A program made the position numbers and the translations under genes. From positions 8,610,351 through 8,674,350 of the forward strand of contig OU452235.1 in NCBI GenBank assembly GCA_911728455.2: DNA of 64,000 bases, read 5' to 3'. The stretch comes from Marthasterias glacialis. Lineage: Eukaryota > Echinodermata > Asteroidea > Forcipulatida > Asteriidae. This document shows positions 12,600 through 26,090 of the stretch, piece by piece. How positions within the stretch are numbered: position 1 is the stretch's first letter; each line of letters begins with the position of its first letter. The notes beneath the pieces are model-generated. The model ran no database searches. It was not told where the DNA came from and saw only the letters and a program-made list of their open reading frames with translations.

Positions 12600-12850
12600 T
12601 GCATGGACTGACCAGGGAATGTTAAGCAAAGTTGGGTATTCTCCTGGGGGTTCTCCTGAAGCTGCTTACGGGAGGGGGCACAGATATTCGTAGAGGGGGC
12701 AATTTCAGTTAAAACTGCCCGATTACAACAAATTTCACGATGTCCAGAGGCTGACGGAGGGGGGGGGGGCAGGGTGGGCATGAGGGGTAAAGATGTTCCA
12801 CAGGAGGCTGCTGCCCCCCTTTGCCCCCCTGACTATACGCCACTGGTTTT
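12600..12850. mobile_element. Partial CAGTGGCGTA-family element
   Basis: A G-run at about 12758-12769, CTGCCCCCCTTTGCCCCCCT, then ACTATACGCCACTG at the right end. The left end is not found. Confidence 0.4.
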
Positions 12851-13006
12851 CAGGATGTATTGCCTATCGGTGAACCGCTAGATCTTACCTGCAGTGAATA
12901 AAATTGGCCGTGGTTGGAACTTAAGGGGAGTTGTTCTCTTAAGTTTGGCTGTCTGTGTCCTGGTGTATACGGCGGGCCCGTTCAATTTGGACTCCATGGC
13001 CGTCGT

Positions 13007-13404
13007 TTATCTTCGTGTGGGTTGAGAAGAACTGATAAACGAAGGCCTTACACGACTGATTGCCTCCCGATCCCCTGGGGGAATTCCATGTAGAATGATG
13101 TTCTTTCTCCCGGATCTGTTCTGCAAATCGTCAACCTGATCTTCAACTCGACAGATCTGATCGTAGCATCGGTATAAGATTTGTGACACGGGCATTAGCT
13201 TGTACTTCAGTCTTGATGACCAAGATCGCTGATGTTAAAATGTTCGATATTACTCTGTTTGAAGACCTTGTTTCTTCCAGTGATTCTGGTTGCCATGGTA
13301 TCCAGAAACTCTAAGATCTTGTCAAGCTCTTGTAGAGTTCTTGGTGGCCACGTCGTTTCTGCCGGTGCAAGTATGGCAGCCATCTTGATCTTGATCAAAA
13401 TCAC
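13007..13404 (-). pseudogene. Degraded LINE ORF1-like fragment
   Basis: Two short open stretches on the minus strand separated by a stop. The downstream one reads RVEDQVDDLQNRSGRKNIIL and continues HGIPP. This resembles the coiled-coil-to-RRM junction of L1/Tx1-type ORF1 proteins (E...DLENRSRRNNI...GIPE). The upstream stretch (LQELDKILEFLDTMATRITG) could be the coiled coil. Short and interrupted; read as a relic. The family assignment is from this one motif. Confidence 0.5.
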
Positions 13405-14351
13405 TCTGAGACGGTGTCGAAATATCTGTATTAGATGCTTTATTTCTCAGGCTTTTGGTATATACTTTTGGAGGGCTTAATTGGAGTATCAGCCCTGCTA
13501 AACATTGCTCACGTGGTATCAGTAGTTGAAAGTGGTTGAGTTATTTGCGGCAAATTGCATACATTTTGTAGAACACACACAAAAGAGAGTTTTGTCAGCA
13601 GCCTATGCTCAGTCATGCTCAACGAATTAGGGACGGATACAACTATTTTGGCACGAGGTTGAGGCTTCGTTGAATGATTTAAAAACACAGTATAATTTTC
13701 TTGTATTGAAAAGATGGGGGAAAAAAAGAAGAAAAAAACACATTATAAATATATTTTTAAAAAATGTCAAATCAGGGAAACATTTCGTGGTGCCGATGAA
13801 GAACAAAAAGTAGCTAAGCACAATACAATTTTGTTTCGAGAGGAAGTTTTTCAGCCAAGACTAGTTCTCCGCTTTCTAAGTCACTTATAGCAAAAACACG
13901 AATATCTTATCGTTATAAAAGTATCGTGCAGCCCATGATTCGGTTTTGGTTTTAAAAATTAATGGTAAATTCTATTATATCGGAGTGCACGTAATGGGCT
14001 GACTTTGTGTATTGTATTTTTCCCGTTATATAATACTTTAATTATAAGTCATAGCTAGTTACTTGATCGAAGTATGTTAAAAGTAATGAAATTAAAAAAT
14101 TAATTAAAAAAGAAAAACAAATCTTCTTAAACCCTCTTGAGATCGCATATACCTTACAAAAATACTGACAACCGAATACCAAAGATAATTGGAAAAATAG
14201 CTGTCATGCAACTGCATTTATTGTGATGTTCGCTAAAGCATGAGAACACCGCGGGCTTTTTGTTTTTGTTTTGTTTTATTTTTACCTTTTTCTTCTTCTT
14301 CCCTCCCCCGTCCGTCCAGTGGTTCAGTAGGAGGTATTTTATTTATTTTTA

Positions 14352-14383
<32 letters not shown>

Positions 14384-14659
14384 TATTATACGAAGTGCCA
14401 ATTTCGTTTACGCATTTAGTACACGACGAGCGAGGTTTATCTGGCCCTTGAACAACGGCGCAACTTTGCCGTGGAGGTGCTTATTGCCACCCAGGCATAG
14501 CTCAAGACACTGTATATGCACACATTAGATAAGCGACACCAGCAAACCAAGACAAGTTTCGATGAATGGTGGCTGTGTCAGAGCAACGTGTTGTAAATTT
14601 CTTTGACTGTAACGTTCTATTGGCCATTGTGACTGTAAAAATGTCCCCGTGGTAGGGTG
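13405..14659. other. No recognised gene
   Basis: Very AT-rich; a T/A simple stretch at 14335-14385. Confidence 0.45.
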
Positions 14660-14935
14660 CTTTTCTAGTTATTTATTATTGTTATAAATCTTCCTGGTAA
14701 TGAAACCAAGGAATCCGTAAATGCGACTGTAGCACTGTAACCCGTAGGTTTGAATTAGACTGAAGAGGAACTGTTCAGTTTTAGATGTGGGAGGAAAACC
14801 CCAAGTAGGGGGCATCCCACATAATCGGCTAGGGACTGAAAATCCAATCCATACGCGAGGTGGGATTCGAACTGGGGTCCACGGAGGTGACTGAGACAAA
14901 CCCTCCGCCCCCTGAGGTCACGCGATACATCCGGG
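14660..14935 (-). mobile_element. SINE family 2 copy
   Basis: On the minus strand: TCACCTCCGTGGACCCCAGT, then TTCGAATCCCACCTCGCG (B-box-like), then ATTTTCAGTCCCTA and GGGGTTTTCCTCCCACAT. A second, diverged copy is at 38310-38430 on the plus strand. Confidence 0.6.
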
Positions 14936-16148
14936 GTTCGTCCTCATTTACATTTTTTTTCTCACCGCGGTCCATACAATCTTGAAGTTCATGATTGAAT
15001 GATGAGAGTCATAACACAATACTTAAACTCATGAGCAAAAGTGAAATGACGACCTAAAAAGGTTCTATGCGTATTATTTCTATATGCAGCCGGAAACGAG
15101 CTTTTCGAGGATACCCAACTATTGCCAATGACTATAATACAATACTGTTATTCTGAGTCACAAATTCAATTAGGCTATCCAAGATCCCTCCGCTAAACAC
15201 GGCTGTGCAAGAGAATACTCCCCATGTCTTTGCGACCTCAGAGTAATTGTTTTCAAGAGTGATGAGCATTTTACTGGTTTGAAGAAGCCATTTATCCCGC
15301 GGAACCTACCCGTCCCCGCTTGCTGACGGCAGACAAAACTATTAATGGTTATAAATCGCATTTAAACGTCCGAGAGTCCAACGTTTAAAAAACACCGCTC
15401 GTTCTATCAAAACGGACGCAGTGCAAGAGGGCGGACATCCCCCGTGGATTTTAACGTCGGCACCGCGAGATCAGGCTGTGCATGTACGGTAAACACCACT
15501 GGTACTCGAGAGCAGTCAGTGGTACAGAAAAAGGCAACTTCAACGCCCTCTCGACTGATTTATAACAATTGAAAATTCAGTAATGGACTTATTTCAAATA
15601 TTGATGATTTCATGTGAAAGATAACAACATATGCAGCGTTGGGCAGTCATTCTTCAAGACTTAGACCTTTTAAAGTACCGTCGCTTACTTTGTTTAAATC
15701 TTGCTATAATTAATTGTTTTAATCTTTATGTACTTTTGGCACATTTGGCGTCAAAGTATTCCCCGAGTACTTGAACCAAGAGATATATGATATTAATCGG
15801 TTCGGATAATATTGAGTGAGTATATTTTCATTAAAAAAGTTTGTAAGGGACATAAAATAAATGATGTTTTAGTTTATCATATTTCAGAAAATATCCCTCC
15901 CTTTATTGGGTAATATTCACGGAAAGCGAAACAACTTGGCTGTGTCATTGAATATTGAAGAACACAAAAACAAAGACTTGGCACTCAGGGTTTTTTCTTT
16001 GTTTGTTTGTTTGACAAATTGCATGCAGTTGCATGCCTTATAAATTCCATTAAAACCTTACAAGATCGTGTATTCGAGAAAGCAAATGAAAAATGACAAA
16101 GGTCCAGTGTGAAATCTTTTTTTTCAAGAGGCTGTTAGACGGACATTA
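14936..16148. other. No recognised feature
   Basis: Mixed composition, no motif-bearing frame on either strand. Confidence 0.45.
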
Positions 16149-16275
16149 GTTTGTTTGTTTGTTTGTTTGTTTGTTTGTTTGTTTGTTTGTTTGTTTGTTT
16201 GTTTGCTTGCTTGCTTGCTTGCCTGACTGCCTGCCTGCCTGCCTGCCTCCCTGCCTGCTCGCTTGCTTGCTTGTT
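16149..16275 (+). repeat. TTTG microsatellite grading into CTTG/CTGC
   Basis: TTTG units to about 16205, then TTGC and CTGC units. The Cys/Leu-repeat open frame (from 16159) is an artefact. Confidence 0.95.
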
Positions 16276-18677
16276 CACTGCTCTTCACATTTTATTAGGA
16301 TGACAGGGTACAATTCAAACACTTTTTTTTTTAGAACGGGGGCTCATCTCAAAAATTGTTATGGTTTTTTTTATATAAGGTTATTGAACATGAATTACAG
16401 GACTATAGAAATTATTTTACAGACATTCGGAATACTTGAGCCTTGTCTGCATGGAACTGCCTTGGAATGCACGCGCTTGATATAGCAGAAATGTGACATA
16501 TTCCGCAGCGTAATGGATACCGAACTGGTGGCTATTATACCTAAACATTGTCAAGCAACTTCGCCCTTTCGGCATTCGTCTGGATGAGATCAATATGAAA
16601 AGGAAAATTACAACAACATTGCATGCGCAATGATAAATTTCCTTCTTGTATTGTATCCTGAATCCTCACGGGAGGCAGCGGGTTCGTATAGCTACGATTT
16701 AAAAGCGATGTTTTTGTTTGTCTGTTGGGTTGTTGGGTTTGTTTACCAAACAAAGTATGTTTTTTTTACAGCCTCAACATGCTAGGAAATGTGGTTTATT
16801 ACCTGATATAAAAAAAAATAAAAATAAATAAAAAAGAGAAAAATCGTATGCCAATATACAGTCACGATTAAACACTTTTTAATGTTGGTGGACTACAGTA
16901 CACCCGGCCCTGTATTAGTGTAAGTCTATATATACCTGCCAAGGAAGGTTTTTAAGTAAAACTATGCTTGAAAGAGAATGATTCCAGCGGGATGCGTTTA
17001 AAAGAATGTGTCAAGTACAAGTGAACCGTAAGCAATGCAACCCATTGACAGCAACCCACGTTATGTTAATAACGTGGATATTGACTCTGACTTATAGGTG
17101 TTTGTTTGTTTTCCAAAGAAAACACGAGCTCTTTAAGTAGTTTGTTTTCATTCCTGCACATCCCCTTTCCCCATTTTGTAAGGACTTATTCAAATTTCTA
17201 TACTTATTTGTAAGATAAATGGCTATTAAAATCACTGTGTGTCTTGACCATCGCACCCTTTGGAATAACGTATCTGTCTTCGGAGACACTCGAAGCCTGT
17301 ACACGTCCCCGAGAGCTTTTACTGTAGACTTGTATCAAAATCGCGTGCTTCAAAACCACGGCGCGGTAAAACCTACAAAACACGTTTTGCATTTTTCAAA
17401 TCGTCTTTCCTCTCGAAATGCTGCTCTCATGAGACCTTCTGTAATAGGCCCCGTTTGAACGCAAAACAGGGGGAGGATGATCGAGGCAACGGCTGTTTTA
17501 TGTACGGGAAAAAGCCGCACAGAAACGATCCAATGCAAAATATTCACTGACAAGCGTTACTTGTAACATAAACTCTATGAGAAAAAAAAAAGAATATCTT
17601 TCGAATTCTATACACGGTTTACTCTCGACTGCCTGATTTGAATTAATTCCAACACAAAAAAAACTTACAGAAATGTTATAGGGAGCTACAAATTTGAAAT
17701 GAGCTTTTCAGAAGAGTCGTTGGGACTCTACTTCTTTGATTCCATGACTGAAGTGACAGGGTGGAGAGGGTGAAATCTTGATGGTGTCCCCTCACCGAAG
17801 AAGACTTCAAGGGACATCCTCTGTCACAGTCACAGCTCATTCAAGACATCTTCAGCAGTCTCTCGGTGGGTGTCGTTTTTAACAACCCGGATTTATCGCT
17901 TCCGAATCAACACCCTGTCTCTTATTATCAAAGCATTACTAAAATAATGTTATAAATAGCCACAACAAGATCCACAGTGGCGTCAGATGTTTTATATGGA
18001 TATCTCACGAGACAAAACTTTATAGAATAACATGATCAGATGACATTAAACAAATTCCAATCTACTGCTGAAATTTTCTGTTCAAATAAAAAACAAATAC
18101 TTAAAAAAAATGTAGATGTCTGTTCAGAAATGATTAAAAATCAATTACAAGAAAACGGAAATAACGATCAAGGTAGAAAAATGCAAAACAGCAGCACATT
18201 GTCGTTCCCTCGTTCCTGGGCAGCGGACTCGACTAGACGGTATGCGTGTCAAGAGAGCATAACGGTAGCGGCCTCGCACTGAACGGTCTCCCCGGTACGG
18301 ACAATTTAAAAAGCTTTCTCATAAACAACAATCTGGAAAAAAAATGGCGCAAACCTTCCAGACAACTGAGTTATTCGATTCCTTAAGACTGTCAGCCACG
18401 GTGGATAAACCACAAGGAAAAGAGACAAGACGAATGTTTTATTTATTTAGTTTTATAACATAGTACTGTAGTTTGTTGTAACATTCGTATATATCATAAG
18501 GTTTTAAGGGTGAACATAATGTGCAAGTTTAAGCATTATATCGCAAGCAATGCTTATGGTTCCAGAACTGTTTGATTTCTTTTTTGAAAAAGATGCATCC
18601 AGTCCTTTGTTTTTATGTCATAAATGAGACGGTGCTAATTTGCATTAATGCCTTCTGTGAGCAATAAATAACTAAAA
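16276..18677. other. No recognised gene
   Basis: Frames at 16541-16753 (minus) and 17219-17458 (plus) lack motifs. Exons of an unknown gene cannot be excluded. Confidence 0.4.
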
Positions 18678-19292
18678 AGTTCCTATAGGGTAATTTTTGA
18701 AATGTCCTTTTTGATAGGTCCTATAGGGTAATTTTTGAAATGTCCTATTTGATAGGTCCTAGAGTAATTTTTGAAAAGTCCTATTTGATAGGTCCTAGGG
18801 TAATTTTTGAAATGTCCTATTTGATAGGTCCTAGGGTAATTTTGAAAAGTCCTATTTGATAGGTCCTATAGGGTAATTTTTGAAATGTCCTTTTTGATAG
18901 GTCCTATAGGGTAATTTTTGAAATGTCCTATTTGATAGGTCCTAGCGTAATTTTTGAAAAGTCCTATTTGATAGGTCCTAGGGTAATTTTTGAAAAGTCC
19001 TATTTGATAGGTCCTATAGGGTAATTTTTGAAATGTCCTATTTGATAGGTCCTAGAGTAATTTTTGAAATGTCCTATTTGATAGGTCCTAGAGTAATTTT
19101 TGAAAAGTCCTATTTGATAGGTCCTAGGGTAATTTTTGAAAAGTCCTATTTGATAGGTCCTAGGGTAATTTTTGAAATGTCCTTTTAGATAGGTCCTGGG
19201 GTAATTTTTGAAATGTCCTATTTGATAGGTCCTAGGGTAATTTTTGAAATGTCCTATTTGATAGGTCCTAGGGTAATTTTGGAAATGTACAA
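18678..19292 (+). repeat. Minisatellite, about 16 units of 36-39 bp
   Basis: Unit of the form TCCTATTTGATAGGTCCTAG + GGTAATTTTTGAAAAG. Variation is mainly AGGG, AGAG or ATAGGG after GTCCT and AAAT or AAAA at the end. Each unit contains the imperfect palindrome CCTATTTGATAGG. Two ordered runs of variants look like higher-order duplication. Confidence 0.97.
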
Positions 19293-19329
19293 ATGTACAG
19301 CCTCACTTTCATATCGATCTTGAACATTT

Positions 19330-19512
19330 GGGCCCAGTTCCATGAGGCTACCTAAGCACAAAAAGTAGTTAAGCATGAAATAAGTGTGCTTACAGCATAA
19401 AGTTACCAACGCAAATACCGTGTAAAAAGTTCCGTCTGTGACTGGTTTCCTGCTTATTTTTGCTTCAAAGGAAATTGTTTAGCTAAAATGTCAGCTTAAT
19501 GGACATGGGCCC
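19330..19512. mobile_element. MITE, GGGCCCAGTTCCATG termini
   Basis: Ends GGGCCCAGTTCCATGAG and CATGGGCCC, with CTAAGCACAAAAAG, CTGTGACTGGT and TTTTTGCTT inside, shared with 28826-29015. Related to the 4509-4758 element by its terminus. Confidence 0.75.
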
Positions 19513-20320
19513 AGGATAATTGTCATGTTAGAGCAATTATTTGGTTCTTTTTTGCAACGTCATAGCCTCGCATTTTGCAGAGTAGTGACAAGTTGATAAG
19601 CTGTGTACAGCTTTCGGTCTTAATAGCCGTGGTCGCATTGGACTTAAAATTGTTAAATTATCGCACAAACGGCGCTAACTGACTAATAGGCTATTACGTT
19701 AACATGCCTGCAAACTTAATACCGCGGCGTAATGGTTAGTTTAACATGATGAACGGAGTCGTTGTATGCTAATTACATTAAACTTGTTATCATAATAGTC
19801 CAATGCAAACATTTCCTCCTGGTTGGTAAATTATGTCAACGTGATCTGAATGCGAACAATAATATTTTGGATGATCAAATGAACTCATCCCTGTCATGCG
19901 TCAGAAACTTAAGGTCAATTAATCAAACAGTTTTCAATTAATCGGCAGTTCTGACTTATACAGCAGTTATAACTTTGCCTCGCGTAGCCCACAAAAAACA
20001 ATCCCCTATGTGAACATGGTTCTAGCTCCCTGCGCCAACAGAGTCACCTACAGTTTTTCCTTCAATTTTACAGATTTTTCTTGTTTCCTTGCTCATGTTA
20101 ATTGAAGGTCTAAAAAGTCATTTATTCTCAACCAAAGGTCAATTTGTGAGACTTTTCAGTAGAAAAAAAACAACAAAACAATCAATTTAAACGGGGTTAT
20201 AATTTGTAGCATATTTCCTTCCTCTTGTTATTTTGAAAAGAAAATTACTCCTTCTCGGGTAAACATTAATGCTCTGTGTAAATGTCAACTAACAACTTAA
20301 AGCACACGTGCAACATTGGT

Positions 20321-20576
20321 AATAGACCGATCCATTTTGCCCCGCCCCTAACATTATTGACCAATCACAGCATTGGCTACATCACCATTGTACACGAGGG
20401 CATCTCTTCAATGCCACACTGCACGACATGAACGCGCGCGCTATTAGTACGCGCACACATGTTTACATTTTCCCAATAGGATTTTATCATGTCGGACTTT
20501 AGTCGGACTTGCGGTGGCGTACCCAAGGCTGTGATTGCTCAACACGTAAGGGCGGGACTTGATGGATCGGTCTATT
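20321..20576. mobile_element. MITE, AATAGACCGATCCAT termini
   Basis: 256 bp with ends AATAGACCGATCCAT and ATGGATCGGTCTATT. Inverted similarity extends inward over about 60 bp (GCCCCGCCC, then CAATCACAGC). A CCAATCACAG box is at about 20360. Confidence 0.85.
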
Positions 20577-21344
20577 GCCGAAGACCATTCATCCGCACGT
20601 TACATTTACATTAAATAACAAACCTGTGACATTAAGCCCAATCGATCATTGGAGTCACGAGACAATAGTGAAACTGTTTTCAAACATCGAGTTTTGGTCT
20701 TGCGAGATCAAAACTAATTAAATGCTCTACTCGTTTCTCAAAAAATATATATTTTCAGGGCAAAATTTTCCAGGGAAGTTTTCCAACGTGACAATTCTTT
20801 ATACCTTGTAAGTTATGTGCAAATCTGTCCACATTTTATTTGTTTCAACCTAATGTTGTACAACCTTTAAAAGAGAAATTATTCGAAGAACATTTTTTTG
20901 AGCATGGTGGACTAAAATTATGGCAGCTGAAAATGATTTGGAGTACCTTCATGCATTCCAGTGTGCTTGTTGCTATAGTGACTAGGGTCTATGGAGTTTT
21001 CAAGCCACTATGAATAGTGAACGTGAGATCCTGAGGCTTGCACACTCTATTGATCCACCTTTATACAAAAAAGTGCGCCAAAGTGACGAAAATTGGCGCG
21101 AATCGAAGGAAGTTGGCTCGTCCTGTTTTGATCGCTGGGTGGCGGGCGTGAGGTGTCGGTCGAGGTGTCTGCTAAAAGGCTTGCTAATAACCGTTCAATT
21201 TGTGTGGTCATTTTGTAGTGGCAATTAAGTTTTCTTTTTTTAGGGGGTGATGAGAGGGAAGAAAGTATGCACTGAGGGACTTTTGAAGTAACCTTGGGGT
21301 ATCACAGACGGTCCAGTCACCTTGTCTCTCACAGATAAGACATC

Positions 21345-21690
21345 ATGATAATATGAATAGCAATCATAATAAAAATAATAAACAGGAGTCTGATATATAG
21401 CGCACATATCTACCAACAATCAAGGTGCTTATTATTAATTTTGAGACAACATTTTTTCAAATTATGAGACCCATTTATGTAGCACCTTATAATAAGGGTT
21501 TAAAAGGTGCTGCAGCACAATCAGCAGCAACTGTACGGGACGTATGGCTTTACGTCCGATCCGAAGGACGAAGCTCCTCTTGCTTAAATCAAGGACACAA
21601 GTGTCAAGACCGGGACTTGAACCCACACTCGGATGATCAAAACACTAGAGCTTGAGTCCAGTGAGCTTGACCACCCGGCCACAACTCGCC
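21345..21690 (-). mobile_element. SINE family 1 copy, near complete
   Basis: On the minus strand: GGCGAGTTGTGGCCGGGTGG, ACTCAAGCTC, TGGGTTCAAGTCCCGGTCTT, GACACTTGTGTCCTTGA, TCCTTCGGATCGGACGTAAA, and a distal GCGCTATATATCAGACTCCT, then TTATT repeats. tRNA-Leu-like head plus body and LINE-like tail. Confidence 0.75.
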
Positions 21691-21810
21691 ATTAAATGTG
21701 TCGAACTGTATTTCTATGAAATCGTTGGCCTTAGACAAAACTACCGTGTTGGAGCATGGTAGGATCTTAGATCAAGGGTTGGAGTAATATCCATGGAAAG
21801 AGCAAAATGC

Positions 21811-21934
21811 TGATCCATTAAGCTCCGCCCTTGCTGTATTGACCAATCACAGACATGATGGCGCAACCAAAGGTCCGACAAACTCGTTGGTGCATATGGT
21901 GCGCGTGCAAAGCGGAGCTTAATCGATCGGTCCA
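21811..21934. mobile_element. Diverged relative of the 20321-20576 MITE
   Basis: GATCCATTAAGCTCCGCCCT and GACCAATCACAG at the left, AGCGGAGCTTAATCGATCGG then TCCA at the right, inverted. Confidence 0.7.
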
Positions 21935-22779
21935 TATTGTAAAAGTTATAAAGGGCATAATTCAGAATTAAAAAAATTAAAAAAAAATGTTTTATAATAG
22001 ATGTTGTTTTTCAATTTTCTATTTACCAATGCTGTATTAAATATTTAACCTGTCCAGTCGTAGTCACTAAACCTTTACAACGGGCATCATTAATGTCGGT
22101 CATCGCCAAACATTTTTCCCAAGAAAATGTATGTGTCTTGTAATGGAATTGAACTTTACTTATTGTATAGTTTCATCTTTACAATATTGCGCGATTTCAA
22201 CTACAATTTAATTACAAACCGATGCAGCTTCACGTCCTTGCAAAAAACCTCTTTCTGATTACTTTGCATTATCCGCGGGGCAAATAAAATAAAATAAAAT
22301 AAAATTAAAAATAAAGCTAGTTTTTACATTTTTACAATAAGTTTGCAGTTATTTAAATTTTGAAGGAGTATTGCGCACTTCCGGCAGTGGTTCAACTTGT
22401 ACGACTACATGGTAATATAACGCCGAAATAGCTTTATAGGGACTTATTTAGTCGAGCCATTGTACTCGGCCGCGTTTCAAGAGATGCTTCAAATTGAAGG
22501 CATTGTCAAATCTAGGAATTACCAGCTGTCACTCCCAATTAAACAATAAGAGCGTTCCGGGATTTGGCGGGGGAAAACTCCCCCGGACGACTGCCGTCAA
22601 TTTGGCACCGGATGCCGGGGAGGGTACAGTGAGGCAAAGCCTATTTGCAAGCAATCAAGGGTGGACAGAAGGCATTCGAATGAATGCACACGAATCTACC
22701 ACGACTGTAATATAGCGAGGCTACGGAGTTCTACGAGTGCCATATCACTTCTTCAGATTCCCGGTGAGATAATCTAATC

Positions 22780-23245
22780 TCGCCAACTCGACTATTTCAT
22801 GAAATAATTCGACATACCATGATCTCGACAGAACGACTTACTAAGACCATTGATAAGATGATTAGTCGACTTCTTAGATTCAGTAAGTCGTCTTATCTCA
22901 TTCAAGTCGTCTTGTTGAGATAAAATGCCTCACCAAGTCAACTTATCCCATACAAGTCGTCTTGTTGAGAAAAGAGTATATACTCTATAGTCTGAATCAG
23001 TTCAGACTCAGACTAGAGTAACTCTAGTCTGAGTCAGAACTGACCCAGTGAAGGGTCCCACCGAACGAGGGACCAGTGGTCACGAGGGCCCGTTTTACTG
23101 TTCAACATTGACCGAAATGTGAGTCAAAACAAATTACTGACCCAGATAGTTGGTCAATACGAACCGGACTCACCCGAAAACGGGTAGGACCCACTGAGGC
23201 CACAATTTTTGCGATCCTGGTCAATATTTTGACCCAGTTTTTGTA
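22780..23245. repeat. Cluster of nested inverted and direct repeats
   Basis: AAGTCGTCTTGTTGAGA occurs twice (about 22905 and 22955). A hairpin lies at 22998-23042 (CAGTTCAGACTCAGACTAGA arm). GACCCA and GGTCAATA words recur in both orientations to 23245. Probably several MITE remnants. Confidence 0.6.
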
Positions 23246-25785
23246 TTCCGAAAATGATAATTACCGTTAAAAGATGGAGGATAATAAATTATTTCCCTTA
23301 ACAGAAATTACAAATTGGCAGAGCTGAGCTCCCACGTAAATTGTCCATTATTGTTTGTTTTGAAAAGTGCGACCGTATAATCCGTTCCATTACTAATTGA
23401 AAACACTCAGTGTAAATGTAAGTTATAATTATCAATGTCGGCTCTCCTGCTGGGGTTGGCTTGGACTTAACGGGCACCGAACCATGCTCATTTCGGGCAG
23501 TTAATCTCCCAGTAATGCGCCGCCAAACGGCTCCCCTAGTTCCCATAATGTGGTAGGCCAGTGATGGACGCCTGCAGTTTAATTTCAAGCGCCATTAAAC
23601 GCTGTGTCCTCTTCTATACACCGAGGCTGTTTATAGGCCATCAGAAGAATGGCTATATTGTGGGTTTGTAATTTCGCGGTGTCAGTGGGCGTGGTTCAAT
23701 CTAGAAGATCGGTAGATTCTTTCCGGGCGCTAATTTATATCGACTGTCATTGTGGGGAAAGTAGTTAACATTCTAATTGTACGTTTCGGACAAATCGTGA
23801 AATGGTGACGTGCTTGGTTTCTATCAAACTGCGGCTCTGTGAAGTCTATCGTAAACAAACTAAGTCAATGTGTGATAAAGCGTGCACACAAACTTGTAAT
23901 CCACCACAAAACAGAACGCAACATCACACGATCATAACACACCATAGATGGTTCTGAATGCCGCGTTCGACCGACACTTTTATCACGTGATGATCAAAAA
24001 CAAAATGTAATGATAATATGGGGAATGGGGTACATACGCTACATCCTGTGACAATGACAAGTGAAAAAGTGGTGGTCATACGCGCACTCCCTCCCCACCA
24101 AATAAAAGGGCGTAAATCGGCTGGGAAGGGGAAGGGACTGATGGTTTTCCATGACTTCTTGGGGAGGACGTTCATCATACCCCAAGCTTGACCTCACAAT
24201 ACATCTAGGCTGGAATCCCCTTTTCCATAACAATCCCCTTCTCAGCCACACTTCCGGTGGACATGGTCTGAGCATGGTCTGCAAGAGTGGCAAAACTCTG
24301 CAATTTTAATACTCTGCACCGGTGGTACTAGAAGTATTTAAAAAAACAAAAAGATGACTAATTTCATGGTGAAACAGATCTCCAAAAAACCATGTGGCGC
24401 AGGGGAAGAATTTTCGCGGGTTGCCCCCGGAAAGTAGTAGGCCTACAAGATGTTGCAATAACCAAAAACAATCAAGAAAAAAAAGAGCACTTACATTTTG
24501 TTTCTATGCAGAGAGAACGGCTCTGCCCTCCAAAAAGAAATCTCCACCAGATTTTGTTTTAAGAAGGGTGGGTGTGTTCTTTTCTTAGGAACCGGCACCT
24601 GTGGGGTCCTTTAATTTAAACAAAAGAAAACATTATATTAGTCATTGATTTCTGCAGTTTTGAGCACTCTTTCGACCACAAGAAAAGGTTCCGCGAACCC
24701 AGTCTTAACTCTGAATCATGCAACCAACAAAACACCTGGATGGATAAAATCAAAATAACTTCATTCATACACAAAATAAATAAATGGCAGACACAACGGA
24801 GAGCATAACAATCCAGCCTACAGAGTTGAGGGTCAAACAGGGTTCAGTGAAGGGGAGGAGTTCGTAGGAGGAACGGGAGCTTGCACAGGAATACTTCCGT
24901 ATAATTATCAACCCGCATACAGAACTGGCTATAAAACATGCATTCCTAGCCTGGGAGCGCCCTCTGTGAACAGTAGGGACAAACAAGAAAATAAAACAAA
25001 ACTTTTTTTTGATATTTTACTAAACGGAATTGAGACTCTTTGGAGCGAGCGCTAAGTAAATATTAATTTTCAAGCCTACGGGCAACTTTACAAAGTCCAG
25101 CTTAATAATTAATATTCACCTTGGCTCGGTCCCTGCGCCTGAAGGATCGAGGAGAGAGAGGTTTTGGATCCGAGCAAAATATTCACTTTGCACCAAGGCG
25201 CAGACGGGGGCGCCCTATAGAAAACGCGGTCATTAGATTGTTTCACTTTCGGCCAAGTTCGAACAACGACCATTTGGAGAAAAACACGTTCAAATTGCCT
25301 GGTACCACTGATCCATAGAGATCTGGTACTCACACGATACAACTCAACCTAAACCGTAAGGTTGGTTACCAGGGATTGGCCGCTTGTCTGGGGCAGCGGT
25401 TGGAGTTGGTTTTTACCCTTTTATAGAGCAAAGCTCTAGAATTTCCCATTTATCTGGGAAAATTTCTGATTTTGATTCAATTCAACTGACGTTATCACCA
25501 CAAGAAATCTTGCTGCGGCATTTTGGGCTTCATTTTACCCACTTAAAAAAAAATCGAAATGATGTAATTGATAGAAATATCAATACAATTTTTTGGCAAT
25601 TTTATTTTGATTTGGTGAGTAACCTAAAACCAAACTGGCGTACATGAAGCTGATAACAAACAGTTCGCAACCATCATGCACTCTAGCTGTTGGATGTATG
25701 AAGCCATCACCTTAATTGTAACACAGCAACATGTATGACTATGAAGCCACAACCATGGTTGTACACCATGAATATATAGGGAAGG
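23246..25785. other. No recognised gene
   Basis: Several frames of 75-96 codons with no motif. GC content rises near 25,130-25,320. Confidence 0.4.
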
Positions 25786-26090
25786 GCATAAGGGTAGGGG
25801 TTGGGTGTGAGGGTAGGGGAGGGGCGCGGGGTAGGGGTCGAGTGCGAGGTTGTGGGGGTTGGGTGTGAGGGTAGGGGAGGGGCGCGGGGTAGGGGCTGAG
25901 TTTGAAGTAGGGGGGTAGGGATTGGGTTCCAGGGTAGGGATTGGTTTAGTGGGGTGTTGGGTAGAAGTTGAGTGTGAGTAGGGAATGGGTGTAGAGGTAG
26001 GGAGTTTTTGAGTGTAACTGCGAGGGTAGGGGTTGGGTATCGGGTTGAGGTAGGGGATGGGCTTTGGGGTAGGGGAATAGGTTTCAGAGT
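25786..26090 (+). repeat. G-rich minisatellite
   Basis: Irregular 18-30 bp units such as GGGTAGGGGTTGGGTGTGAG. One strand has many GGG tracts and could form G-quadruplexes. The 195-codon Pro/Thr-rich frame on the minus strand follows from the repeat. Confidence 0.9.
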
